A stretch of 7,116 bases of DNA from Aquificales bacterium. Its GTDB lineage: Bacteria; Aquificota; Aquificia; Aquificales; Aquificaceae. Of this stretch, positions 1 to 7,099 are shown one piece after another; the first letter of the stretch is position 1; each line of letters begins with the position of its first letter. The DNA lies in the NCBI GenBank assembly GCA_015491275.1, contig WFWF01000134.1:1-7116 (forward strand), given 5' to 3'. The position numbers were made by a program, and so were the translations under genes. Below the pieces are notes generated by a model. The model saw only the letters and a list, made by a program, of their open reading frames with translations, was not told where the DNA came from and made no database searches.

Positions 1-1696
1 CTCCCCTAAGAGCGGATTTTGGCAGTCTGTGGACTATAATATCCGAATATCTCCTTATGGGGGAGGTAAAGTGAGCGTAATGTTCAAGGGCTAAGCCGAA
101 ATGTCCAAGATTGTGAGGGCTATATTTTGCCCTTTTCATAGTTCTCAATGTCAGGAATCTTATCATGTTTTCTTCAGGTTTACCTTCAAAATCTTCTATT
201 ATCTTTTGGAAAAATCTTGAATTGTAATTACCAGTCTTCGGAACCTTATATCCCAAGCCGTTCAGTATCTCTATAAGATTCTCCACCCTATCTGGATCCG
301 GATTTTCGTGAACCCTATAGAGGCACGGGTATCCCGTCTTCTCAAGATGCAGGGCTACAGTTTCATTTGCTGATATCATAAAATGTTCAATAATACGATG
401 GGCAATGTGCCTCTCGTACGGCACTATTGCTACAGGTTCTCCGTATTCATCAATGATTACTTCTGATTCTGGAAGATCAAAGTCTATACTTCCTGCTTCC
501 CATCGCTTTTTACTGAGTATCCTATACAGTATTTCCATATTCCTTAGGGATTCCGTCAGATGACTAAGGTGTTTTTCCGCAGCAGGGTCACCTACTATTA
601 CTTTAAGGGCTTGATCATAGGTTAATCTTACTTTGCTGTTTATTACACTTTCGTAAATATCGTAGTGTAATAATTTACCTTTTTCGTTGAATACCATTTC
701 ACATGTAAAGGTTAGTCTATCTTCACCTGGGACGAGACTGCAAAGATCCGAGGCTAATCTTTCTGGTAACATGTGGATTGCCCTATCCGGAAAATAAAAT
801 GTGAAGCCCCTTTTGTAAGCTTCCCTGTCAATGGCTGTATTTGGCTTAACAAAATGAGACACATCCGCTATATGAACGAACAATCTGAAGTAGCCTTCCG
901 GTGTTCTTTCTATGGCAACCGCATCATCAAAATCCTTTGCCTTCTCCGGATCTATGGTAAAGCAAAGCTGATCCCTCAGATCTTTTCTATTCTTTGTTTC
1001 CTTTTCTATATCAATTTTCAGTCTTTCAGCCTCTTTGAGTGCCTCATCGGGATAACTTGTAGGTATATTGTGCTTTCTTATTATTATGTCCACCGCAAGG
1101 AATTTCTCAGAGGGATGTCCGAGAACTTCCTTTATCCTGCCGTAAGCTGGTGCTTTGTCTGTAGGATACTTTGTTATCTTAACTACTAAGATGCTTCCCT
1201 TTTTGATATCCTTGCAATCCTTAGTAGGTAAAAATACGGGTATGTGGGCATTCTCATCCAACGGCACACAATAACACCTTTTTTTACCCTTCTTAAGGGA
1301 GCATATTAATTCCTTCTTACTTCTCTTTATTACCTTTAAAACCCTTATCTCCTTTTTACCTTTAAATTCCACAACCTTAGCCCTTATAAGATCTCCGTGA
1401 AACAATTTTTTCATTTCAAAGGGCGGTATGTATATGTCCTTATCCCTTCCTTCCACTTTTAAAAAGCCAAAGCCCGTGTAAGATAATACTTCTCCTTCCA
1501 CCACATCTTCTTCAATAAGTTTAAATTTGTTCCTTTCAACTTTAACCTTCCCCTTTTTCTTCAGTTCCTTTAATACCTTTTTTAACTTTTTCATCTCGGA
1601 TCTTTCAAGATTGAGCTTATTAGCTATATGGGAGAAGGGAATCGGCTTTTTACTTCCTTTTAGTATCTTTATTACCTCTTCTTCTTTAATTTCCAT
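1..1696 (-). CDS. rnr: Ribonuclease R (RNase II/RNB family 3'-5' exoribonuclease), C-terminus cut by window edge
   Basis: The open frame runs unbroken from the ATG at 1696-1694 to the left edge, giving 565 codons with no stop. Seen in order: a Lys/Glu-rich winged-helix-like N-terminus (about 1-62), a first cold-shock/OB domain (about 66-127, with GFGFLKV at 75), a second OB region (about 133-225), then the RNB catalytic domain. The catalytic signature TIDPEKAKDFDDAV places D249, D255, D257 and D258 with the same spacing as D201, D207, D209 and D210 of E. coli RNase II. HIADVSHFV, FPDRAIHMLPERLASDLCSL and HFTSPIRRYSD (from 542) are further family signatures. RNase R degrades structured RNA processively from the 3' end in the cytoplasm, in mRNA, rRNA and tRNA turnover. 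The winged helix and the FPDR-type motif favour RNase R over RNase II. The end of RNB and the S1 domain, probably some 130-150 residues, lie outside the window. In-frame TAA at 1711-1709 limits upstream starts; a TTG at 1705 is the only alternative. The gene is divergent from dxr. Confidence 0.95.
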   Translation of the reverse strand, partial: MEIKEEEVIKILKGSKKPIPFSHIANKLNLERSEMKKLKKVLKELKKKGKVKVERNKFKLIEEDVVEGEVLSYTGFGFLKVEGRDKDIYIPPFEMKKLFHGDLIRAKVVEFKGKKEIRVLKVIKRSKKELICSLKKGKKRCYCVPLDENAHIPVFLPTKDCKDIKKGSILVVKITKYPTDKAPAYGRIKEVLGHPSEKFLAVDIIIRKHNIPTSYPDEALKEAERLKIDIEKETKNRKDLRDQLCFTIDPEKAKDFDDAVAIERTPEGYFRLFVHIADVSHFVKPNTAIDREAYKRGFTFYFPDRAIHMLPERLASDLCSLVPGEDRLTFTCEMVFNEKGKLLHYDIYESVINSKVRLTYDQALKVIVGDPAAEKHLSHLTESLRNMEILYRILSKKRWEAGSIDFDLPESEVIIDEYGEPVAIVPYERHIAHRIIEHFMISANETVALHLEKTGYPCLYRVHENPDPDRVENLIEILNGLGYKVPKTGNYNSRFFQKIIEDFEGKPEENMIRFLTLRTMKRAKYSPHNLGHFGLALEHYAHFTSPIRRYSDIIVHRLPKSALRG

Positions 1697-1737
1697 GACT
1701 TTCAACTTTTAACATTATAATTTAAATATTGGGATAA
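1697..1737. promoter_or_regulatory. Divergent rnr/dxr intergenic region with a shared palindromic -10
   Basis: This 41-bp AT-rich gap separates the two divergent start codons. The 8-bp palindrome ATTATAAT at 1714-1721 gives a perfect TATAAT on each strand: plus at 1716-1721 for dxr and minus at 1719-1714 for rnr. The hexamers sit 16 and 17 nt from their start codons, so both transcripts would have leaders of only about 10 nt. No good -35 is visible: the minus candidate at a 17-bp spacer is TTCATT (1742-1737), and the plus side has nothing better than TTCCAT at a 19-bp spacer. Ribosome-binding sequences are weak: GAAAG two bases before the rnr ATG, and GGGAT just before the dxr ATG. The promoter assignment is inference, because AT-rich sequence gives TATAAT by chance fairly often. 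Confidence 0.45.
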
Positions 1738-2874
1738 ATGAAAAACCTATCCTTACTCGGATCTACGGGCTCAATAGGAGTTCAAACCCTTGAGGTTGTT
1801 AAAGGAATGGAAGGTATAAAAGTAAAAGCCCTTGTTGCTTATCATGCGTCCCAAAAACTTCTGAATCAGGCAAGGGAGTTTGGACCAGAAATTGTTGTTA
1901 CCCTTGAAAATCCATCTGAGGAATGGTTAAAAAGCTTACCTTCATCAAGCAGATATGTTCACGGAGAAGAGGGTATAGAAGAGGCTGTGGAAGTAGGAGA
2001 TGTCATTATGAATGCCATATCAGGCGTTGCGGGTATAAAGCCCGCATACCTTACTTTAAAAAGGGGAAAAACACTACTCGCATCAAATAAGGAGGCTATT
2101 GTCTGTCTCGGAAGGATTATAAAGGAAAACAGGAGCAGGATTATACCTGTTGACAGCGAACACAATGCCCTTTTCCAACTGCTTTCCAAGGTTAAAAGGG
2201 AAGAGGTAAGGAAAATATGGCTTACCGCTTCGGGAGGACCATTTTATGACAAGCCTTATGAGAGTTTTAAGAATGCAAGTGTAAGTGAGGCATTAAATCA
2301 TCCCCGTTGGAATATGGGTAAGAAGATTACCATAGACTCCGCTACCCTTTTTAACAAGGGCATAGAGATGATAGAGGCAATGTATCTTTTTGATTTCCCT
2401 ATAGATATGATTGATGTGGTTATTCACCCTCAGAGCCTGGTTCACGGAATTGTTGAGCTTAACGATAACAGCTTTCTTATGCATCTTTCCCCAACGGACA
2501 TGAGAATTCCTATAATGTACGCCCTTACCTATCCAGAAAGGAAGGAGTTTCCCTTTTATAGACTGTCCCTTTTTGAGATGGGTAATCTTAAATTTTTGAA
2601 GGTTGATAAGAAAAGGTTTAAATCAATAGATATATGCAGGGAAGTAGGAAGAAAGGGAGGTGCCTATATACCAGCCCTACTCGGTGCGGATGAGGAGGCT
2701 GTAGCCCTATTTCTTGAGGGTAAAATATCCCTTCCTGCTATTGCGGATATTATAGAAAGGATATTGGATAAGGTTGACTTTAAAGATCCCGAGACTGTAG
2801 ATGATATGCTTTACATTATTGATTGGGCAAGAAGGGAGGCAAGGCATATCTTTTCCTTATCAGGAATCCGATGA
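1738..2874 (+). CDS. dxr: 1-deoxy-D-xylulose 5-phosphate reductoisomerase (DXP reductoisomerase)
   Basis: Converts DXP to 2-C-methyl-D-erythritol 4-phosphate with NADPH and a divalent metal, the committed step of the MEP isoprenoid pathway, in the cytoplasm. The protein has 378 residues (E. coli 398). Visible: the NADPH-binding loop GSTGSIG (8-14), LASNKEAIV (114-122), metal ligands D139 and E141 in VDSEHNALF and E210 in NKGIEMIEA, the substrate loop TASGGPF (163-169), and HPRWNMGKK from H188 followed by DSATLFNKG with N206 and K207. These correspond to E. coli D150, E152, E231, H209, N227 and K228. HPQSLVHG (230-237) is also standard. All catalytic residues are present. A TAA codon directly precedes the ATG in frame, so the start is secure. 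One oddity is GADEE near 316, where the family normally has NAANE. The last 19 codons overlap the end of the convergent lit gene. The usual downstream partners of dxr (rseP, cdsA) are absent on this strand. Confidence 0.97.
   Translation: MKNLSLLGSTGSIGVQTLEVVKGMEGIKVKALVAYHASQKLLNQAREFGPEIVVTLENPSEEWLKSLPSSSRYVHGEEGIEEAVEVGDVIMNAISGVAGIKPAYLTLKRGKTLLASNKEAIVCLGRIIKENRSRIIPVDSEHNALFQLLSKVKREEVRKIWLTASGGPFYDKPYESFKNASVSEALNHPRWNMGKKITIDSATLFNKGIEMIEAMYLFDFPIDMIDVVIHPQSLVHGIVELNDNSFLMHLSPTDMRIPIMYALTYPERKEFPFYRLSLFEMGNLKFLKVDKKRFKSIDICREVGRKGGAYIPALLGADEEAVALFLEGKISLPAIADIIERILDKVDFKDPETVDDMLYIIDWARREARHIFSLSGIR
2816..2874. other. Tail-to-tail overlap of dxr and lit coding sequences (59 bp)
   Basis: The lit stop codon (TAA read from 2818 to 2816) lies 56 bases before the dxr stop (TGA, 2872-2874). 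The shared segment codes dxr residues 360-378 on the plus strand and lit residues 216-233 on the minus strand, including the end of the fourth membrane helix. I see no hairpin followed by a T-run in or just beyond the overlap. The two mRNAs must therefore be complementary at their 3' ends for at least this length. Confidence 0.85.
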
Positions 2875-3517
2875 TTATGGATAACACTGAAAGAACTACG
2901 GACAGGCTTATAACGAATATGGTTCCGTTGAACCAAAATATACGCGGATAAATCCTCAGTAGTGTATCACTGTGTTGGAATCGCCATGAGTAAGGATCAA
3001 AAAATAGATCGTGGAATTTTTCAAAGGCAAGATCATAGTCGGTGATGGAAAGGACACTCGCGCATATAAGTAAGGTTATGCATAATATCCCTCCCCCCAT
3101 AAGCCCTGTGCCGAGTAATGTTTTATTTGATAAAAATAGATAGATGAATATCAATATATCAACCACTAAAAATATATAACCAAGGGGGAACAGGATTGAA
3201 AGGAGATTCTTTACATCTTCCATGTGTTTTATTTCTTTTTGTCTAAAGGCGGGTCTTCCATCGGGTAATTTTGCCCTTTTGAACTCCTCCATACCTTCAT
3301 CGGATGTAACCGCCTTTAAACCCAGCTTTGCTAACCTTTTTCTTGCCTCTTTTGACATTCCGTAAGGGTCTTCGGGAAAGCTTTCCAAGGAATACTGCCA
3401 ATCAATAAACCATTCGGCGAAAGCTATCCTTGAGGACATTGAAATTATTGAGTAGGGCAATGTTAATATGCATATAACTACAAAGATCTTATTAAAAAGG
3501 CTTCCTTTTCTAAGCAT
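2816..3517 (-). CDS. lit: DUF1461/TIGR01906 integral membrane protein, probable lipoprotein intramolecular transacylase Lit
   Basis: The protein has 233 residues and four predicted membrane helices, about 9-33, 105-129, 134-155 and 196-220. A loop of about 70 residues between helices 1 and 2, and a shorter one between 3 and 4, should both face outward. The family signatures I recognise are EIKHMEDVKNLL (H98, D101) before helix 2, and FEKFHDLFFDPYSW then DTLLRIYPRIFW (H169, F172, F173, W178, D184, P191, W195) between helices 3 and 4. From memory, the catalytic histidines of Bacillus cereus Lit are H85 and H157; H98 and H169 here have nearly the same spacing. In Firmicutes, Lit moves an acyl chain from the diacylglyceryl moiety of a lipoprotein to the N-terminal cysteine, giving the lyso form. 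Function in this organism is inferred from the family. The ATG lies inside the end of bioW (40-nt overlap) with AGGG 7 nt upstream. A later start would lose helix 1. It is probably cotranscribed after valS and bioW. Confidence 0.75.
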   Translation of the reverse strand: MLRKGSLFNKIFVVICILTLPYSIISMSSRIAFAEWFIDWQYSLESFPEDPYGMSKEARKRLAKLGLKAVTSDEGMEEFKRAKLPDGRPAFRQKEIKHMEDVKNLLSILFPLGYIFLVVDILIFIYLFLSNKTLLGTGLMGGGILCITLLICASVLSITDYDLAFEKFHDLFFDPYSWRFQHSDTLLRIYPRIFWFNGTIFVISLSVVLSVLSIIIGFLIRKRYALPPFLPNQ

Positions 3518-4194
3518 GTTATTACCCTGTCTTTTTCTCCCCTATTAACAAAATATATCCTTCCCACGTAAGGACTTCCCTTTCTTTTGAGAGGAGAAAT
3601 CCTGATGTAGCCGAGGTTTTTTGATGCTATATAGCCGGTGGTATAATCGGGATCATCACTCCAGCATACCTCTGCTACAACACCGCAGTGTATATTTTTG
3701 GTGGCAATTGCTAAGGCATCAACAGTTCTGAGTGTGTAACCCTTTTCCAAGAGCAGGTCCGTTATAAACTTCCTTGAAGACCAATCTACCTTTACAGTCC
3801 TTATTCCCCTTCTTTTGTCGGGTTCCAATCTTTCACCGCTTCCAATATCCACTATCATCGCACCCCTCATATTACCACCATCCGGGCTCGCTCCCGTGTC
3901 AAGCTCCATGAAGAGTTTTTTAAGGATTGATGCCTTTATACCTTCTTTTTCAAGCATACCTATTGCAAATTCCCTTGCCTCCTCCACCTTTTCAAAGGTG
4001 TAGGTCTTGATAGGCAAAGCCTTTTCTATTTCTTTAACCTCAACCCTCTCTATCTTTACGCTTATATAATCGTAATTGTCGGGTCTTGTCAACAGTTCAT
4101 AGACAGTATCCCTTATATCTTCCCTTTTACATATTCTTTCCGCACCAGAAACATGCTTACCGTGAAAAGAGGAGCGCATTCTTACGCTGAACAT
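3478..4194 (-). CDS. bioW: 6-carboxyhexanoate--CoA ligase (pimeloyl-CoA synthetase)
   Basis: Activates pimelate with ATP and CoA to pimeloyl-CoA through a pimeloyl-adenylate, supplying the seven-carbon precursor for BioF in biotin synthesis; cytoplasmic. The protein has 238 residues (B. subtilis about 259). The family is recognised from several blocks: FSVRMRSSFHGKHVSGAERI at 2-21, RGAMIVDIGSGERLEPDKRRG at 110-130 (compare RGAVLFDIHTGKRMDQTKEKG in B. subtilis), VDW at 136-138, and VVAEVCWSDDPDYTTGYIAS at 172-191, where B. subtilis has VVAELCWSDDPDYITGYVAG. The C-terminus ends close to the family norm. The ATG follows the valS TGA by one base (TGAAATG) with no Shine-Dalgarno sequence visible, so translation is probably coupled to valS. 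Its last 13 codons overlap the start of lit. No bioF, bioA, bioD or bioB is present, so the rest of the pathway would have to be elsewhere. Confidence 0.95.
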   Translation of the reverse strand: MFSVRMRSSFHGKHVSGAERICKREDIRDTVYELLTRPDNYDYISVKIERVEVKEIEKALPIKTYTFEKVEEAREFAIGMLEKEGIKASILKKLFMELDTGASPDGGNMRGAMIVDIGSGERLEPDKRRGIRTVKVDWSSRKFITDLLLEKGYTLRTVDALAIATKNIHCGVVAEVCWSDDPDYTTGYIASKNLGYIRISPLKRKGSPYVGRIYFVNRGEKDRVITCLEKEAFLIRSL

Positions 4195-4195
4195 T

Positions 4196-7099
4196 TCAGG
4201 ATGCGAGGATACTGAGAACCCTGTTTATTCTTTCAAGTTCTTCCTCAAGCTCCTCTTTTATTCTTTTTTCCTTTTCAACTATGTGGGGTGGAGCCTTTTT
4301 AAGGAAGTTTTCGTTGGAGAGTTTATTATCTCTTATCCTTAATTCCCTTTCAACCTCTTCCTTTTTCCTGCTGTAGGTAGTAATGAGTTTTTCTACATCC
4401 ACACTACCTTCAACAGGAAGATATATCTCAACATCCTCTGAGAATACAACAAGTGTATCCGTCGGTCTTTCATCCGTATATTCAAGGCTGTTCAACCTTG
4501 CAAGATTGAGGATATGGTGCTTAAACTTCTCTACTATATCTTTTGATTGATCCGCTTTGTAAAATAGGGTCAGCCTTTTACCCGGATCTATCTGCAAATC
4601 GGATCTCAGAAACCTTATGGTGGTTATTATATCTTTCAACCTCTCAATATCTTTCCATTCCCTTTCAAAGATTTCTTCTTCCTTTTTTTCAGGAAACTCC
4701 GCAAAGGATATGTATTCGGGGTGAGAAGAGGGCAGTTTGCTCCAAATCTCTTGAGTTATAAAAGGCATGAATGGGTGTAGTAGTCTCAACGCTCTGTCAA
4801 GGACATAAAGCAGAACTATAAGGGCTGTCCTTTTTTCTTCCTTTTCACCCTTATATATTCTTTCCTTTGTAAATTCTATATACCAGTCGCAGAACTCATT
4901 CCAGAAAAACTCATAAATTGATTGGGATGCATAAGCAAAGTTATAGTTTGCCAATTCTCTGTTTATCCTCTCTGCGGTTTTGTTTAAACATGTTATTATC
5001 CATTTATCTTCGGGTTTCAGATCTTCCGTGAGGGGAAAGCTTCCGAGTAGGGACTCATCCATGTTCATAAGTATGTACCTTGAGGCGTTCCATATCTTAT
5101 TTGCAAAATGTTTTACACTTTCAAATCTTTTCTCTGAAAGCTTTATATCCCTTCCCTGTATGGCAAGAAGGGAAAGAGTGAATCTTAAGGAATCCGCTCC
5201 GTATTTATCAATAATGTCCAAGGGATCTATAACATTACCCTTTGTTTTTGACATCTTTTGACCGAACTCATCCCTTACAAGTGCGTGTACATATACATCC
5301 TTGAAGGGTATGTTTTTCATAAAATAGAGGCCCATCATTATCATCCTTGCTACCCAGAAGAAGATAATGTCAAATCCCGTAACAAGAAGATCGGTTGGGT
5401 AGAATTTACGAAGATCTTCTGTATCAGAGGGCCATCCGAATACGCCGAAGGGCCAGAGGGCGGATGAGAACCATGTATCAAGAACATCCTTTTCCTGTTT
5501 AAGATTTTCTGATCCGCATTTTACACATCTAAGTACAAATCTTAAGTCATCACCTTCCCTTTTTATATGTTTTAACTCCTCTATATTTTCAAACTCGCTT
5601 ATCGGTATGTTCTTTTTGAACACCTTTTTACTGTAGAAATCCAATACTGTCATATCTTTGTTAATGAGGGTGGGTTTCTTAAGCGCTTCTATCAATTCTT
5701 CTTTTTTAAACTTTGGTTCAAGCTTTCCATCCGCTATCAGGTTGAATATAATCTTTTCCCTTGTGTCTTCAAAGTCATCATCACAGAAGGTGTTTATGTT
5801 ATTACAATCCTTACAGTACCAAACTGGTATTCTGTGACCCCACCATATCTGTCTTGATATGCACCAGTCTTTGAGATTGTACATCCAGTCAAGATAAACC
5901 TTTTTCCACTGCTCTGGTATAAATCTTATCTTTCCTTCCTCAACCACTTTTATGGCATTTTCCCTTATTCTCTCATCGGTTACCTTTACGAACCATTGTT
6001 CTAAAAGGAGGGGTTCAACCGTTGTTTTACATCTATAACATTTACCGACCGCATGCACATGTTCTTCAATCTCTTCTATCAATCCTTCTTGTTTTAAACT
6101 CTCAACTATCTTTTTTCGTGCTTCGTACCTTTCAAGTCCTTTGAATATACCCCCGTTTTCGTTTATTACACCCTTTCCGTCCATTATCATAACCGCGGGC
6201 AGGTTGTGATCCTTGCCTATGTAAAAGTCATTGGGATCATGGGCGGGTGTTACTTTGACCGCCCCCGTTCCGAATTCAGGCTTTACCCTCTCATCCCCTA
6301 TGATAGGTATATATTCATCAATCTCTCTGCCATCCAATGTTTTCCTTTTCCATGTCGCCAGAGGCAGTTTTACCCTTTTTCCTATTAGATGTTTGTATCT
6401 TTCATCATGAGGATGAACTGCCACCGCGGTATCACCGAGCATTGTTTCGGGCCTTGTTGTGGCAACAACTATGTATCCGCTTCCATCTTCAAGCGGGTAT
6501 TTTATGTACCAGAGATTTCCTTTTTCCTCTTCGTGTTCTACCTCAAGATCGGAGAGTGCGGTAATATCCTTTGGACACCAGTTTACGATGTATTTATCCT
6601 TGTATATAAGACCTTCCTTAAAAAGTTCAACAAAAGCCTTTCTTACCGCTCTTGAAAAGCCTTCATCCATGGTAAATCTTTCCCTGTTCCAATCTACACT
6701 TACACCTATCTTTTCCAACTGTTTCTTTATTGAGTCCCTTGTTTCCGGTACCCACTTCCAAATTTCCCTCAAGAAGGCTTCCTTTCCTATATCTATCCTG
6801 TTCTTTCCCTCTTGCTGAAGTTTTTTATCAACAACATACTGGGTTGCTATACCCGCATGATCAAAACCGGGTACCCATACGACCGTTTTGTCTTTCATCC
6901 TTTGCCATCTGCATACGATATCCTGAAGGGTAACATTAAGTGCATGGCCCATGTGTAAGGATCCAGTTACATTGGGCGGGGGTATAACTACCGAGAACTT
7001 TCCTTTTCCTACAGTTTGTGAAAAGATATTCCTTTCAACCCACTCCTTTTCCCATTTCCCTTCTATATACTTAGGGTCGTAATGTTTTGATTCCGCCAT
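4196..7099 (-). CDS. valS: Valyl-tRNA synthetase
   Basis: Class I synthetase charging tRNA-Val, with hydrolytic editing of Thr-tRNA-Val; cytoplasmic, 967 residues (E. coli 951). Seen in order: HIGH-type motif HMGH (49-52) after PPPNVTGSL; CP1 editing domain with TTRPETMLGD (214-223) and FGTGAVKVTPAHDPNDF (276-292), whose R216, F276, K282, T284, D288 and D291 match the Thermus thermophilus editing pocket as I recall it; CxxC pairs at 354/357, 429/432 and 525/528; DVLDTWFSSALWPFGVFGWP (538-557); KMSKT (615-619) as the KMSKS loop; the anticodon-binding domain (about 691-835); and a C-terminal coiled-coil arm (about 899-966), a ValRS hallmark. The 92 residues between the second and third CxxC pairs are far longer than usual. 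The start gives the standard N-terminus (YDPKYIEGKWEKEW). No Shine-Dalgarno sequence is visible in the 17 bases upstream. First gene of the valS-bioW-lit block within this window. Confidence 0.97.
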   Translation of the reverse strand: MAESKHYDPKYIEGKWEKEWVERNIFSQTVGKGKFSVVIPPPNVTGSLHMGHALNVTLQDIVCRWQRMKDKTVVWVPGFDHAGIATQYVVDKKLQQEGKNRIDIGKEAFLREIWKWVPETRDSIKKQLEKIGVSVDWNRERFTMDEGFSRAVRKAFVELFKEGLIYKDKYIVNWCPKDITALSDLEVEHEEEKGNLWYIKYPLEDGSGYIVVATTRPETMLGDTAVAVHPHDERYKHLIGKRVKLPLATWKRKTLDGREIDEYIPIIGDERVKPEFGTGAVKVTPAHDPNDFYIGKDHNLPAVMIMDGKGVINENGGIFKGLERYEARKKIVESLKQEGLIEEIEEHVHAVGKCYRCKTTVEPLLLEQWFVKVTDERIRENAIKVVEEGKIRFIPEQWKKVYLDWMYNLKDWCISRQIWWGHRIPVWYCKDCNNINTFCDDDFEDTREKIIFNLIADGKLEPKFKKEELIEALKKPTLINKDMTVLDFYSKKVFKKNIPISEFENIEELKHIKREGDDLRFVLRCVKCGSENLKQEKDVLDTWFSSALWPFGVFGWPSDTEDLRKFYPTDLLVTGFDIIFFWVARMIMMGLYFMKNIPFKDVYVHALVRDEFGQKMSKTKGNVIDPLDIIDKYGADSLRFTLSLLAIQGRDIKLSEKRFESVKHFANKIWNASRYILMNMDESLLGSFPLTEDLKPEDKWIITCLNKTAERINRELANYNFAYASQSIYEFFWNEFCDWYIEFTKERIYKGEKEEKRTALIVLLYVLDRALRLLHPFMPFITQEIWSKLPSSHPEYISFAEFPEKKEEEIFEREWKDIERLKDIITTIRFLRSDLQIDPGKRLTLFYKADQSKDIVEKFKHHILNLARLNSLEYTDERPTDTLVVFSEDVEIYLPVEGSVDVEKLITTYSRKKEEVERELRIRDNKLSNENFLKKAPPHIVEKEKRIKEELEEELERINRVLSILAS

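Noticed and set aside
433..524. ValS insert as an intein or a frameshift (window bases 5528-5803)
   Set aside because: These are ValS residue numbers. There are no intein splicing blocks, no Cys/Ser start with a His-Asn end, the flanks are in the same frame, and the length is too small for an intein with an endonuclease.
773..1189. Plus-strand open frame of 138 codons inside rnr
   Set aside because: It lies antisense to the conserved RNB domain, has no family resemblance, and is rich in Cys, Phe, Ile and Leu as expected from reading a purine-rich gene backwards.
1527..1712. Plus-strand Phe/Ser-rich open frame of 61 codons resembling a membrane peptide
   Set aside because: It is the antisense of the Lys/Glu-rich N-terminus of RNase R; Lys codons read backwards give the Phe-rich appearance.
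1959..2189. Minus-strand open frame of 76 codons inside dxr
   Set aside because: It is antisense to conserved Dxr motifs (LASNKEA, VDSEHN) and has no recognisable domain.
2816..2960. Bidirectional terminator between dxr and lit
   Set aside because: I looked for an inverted repeat followed by a T-run on either strand and saw none.
6389..6818. Overlapping plus-strand open frames inside valS
   Set aside because: Several frames are open at once opposite a strongly purine-biased gene; all oppose the conserved ValS editing and core regions.
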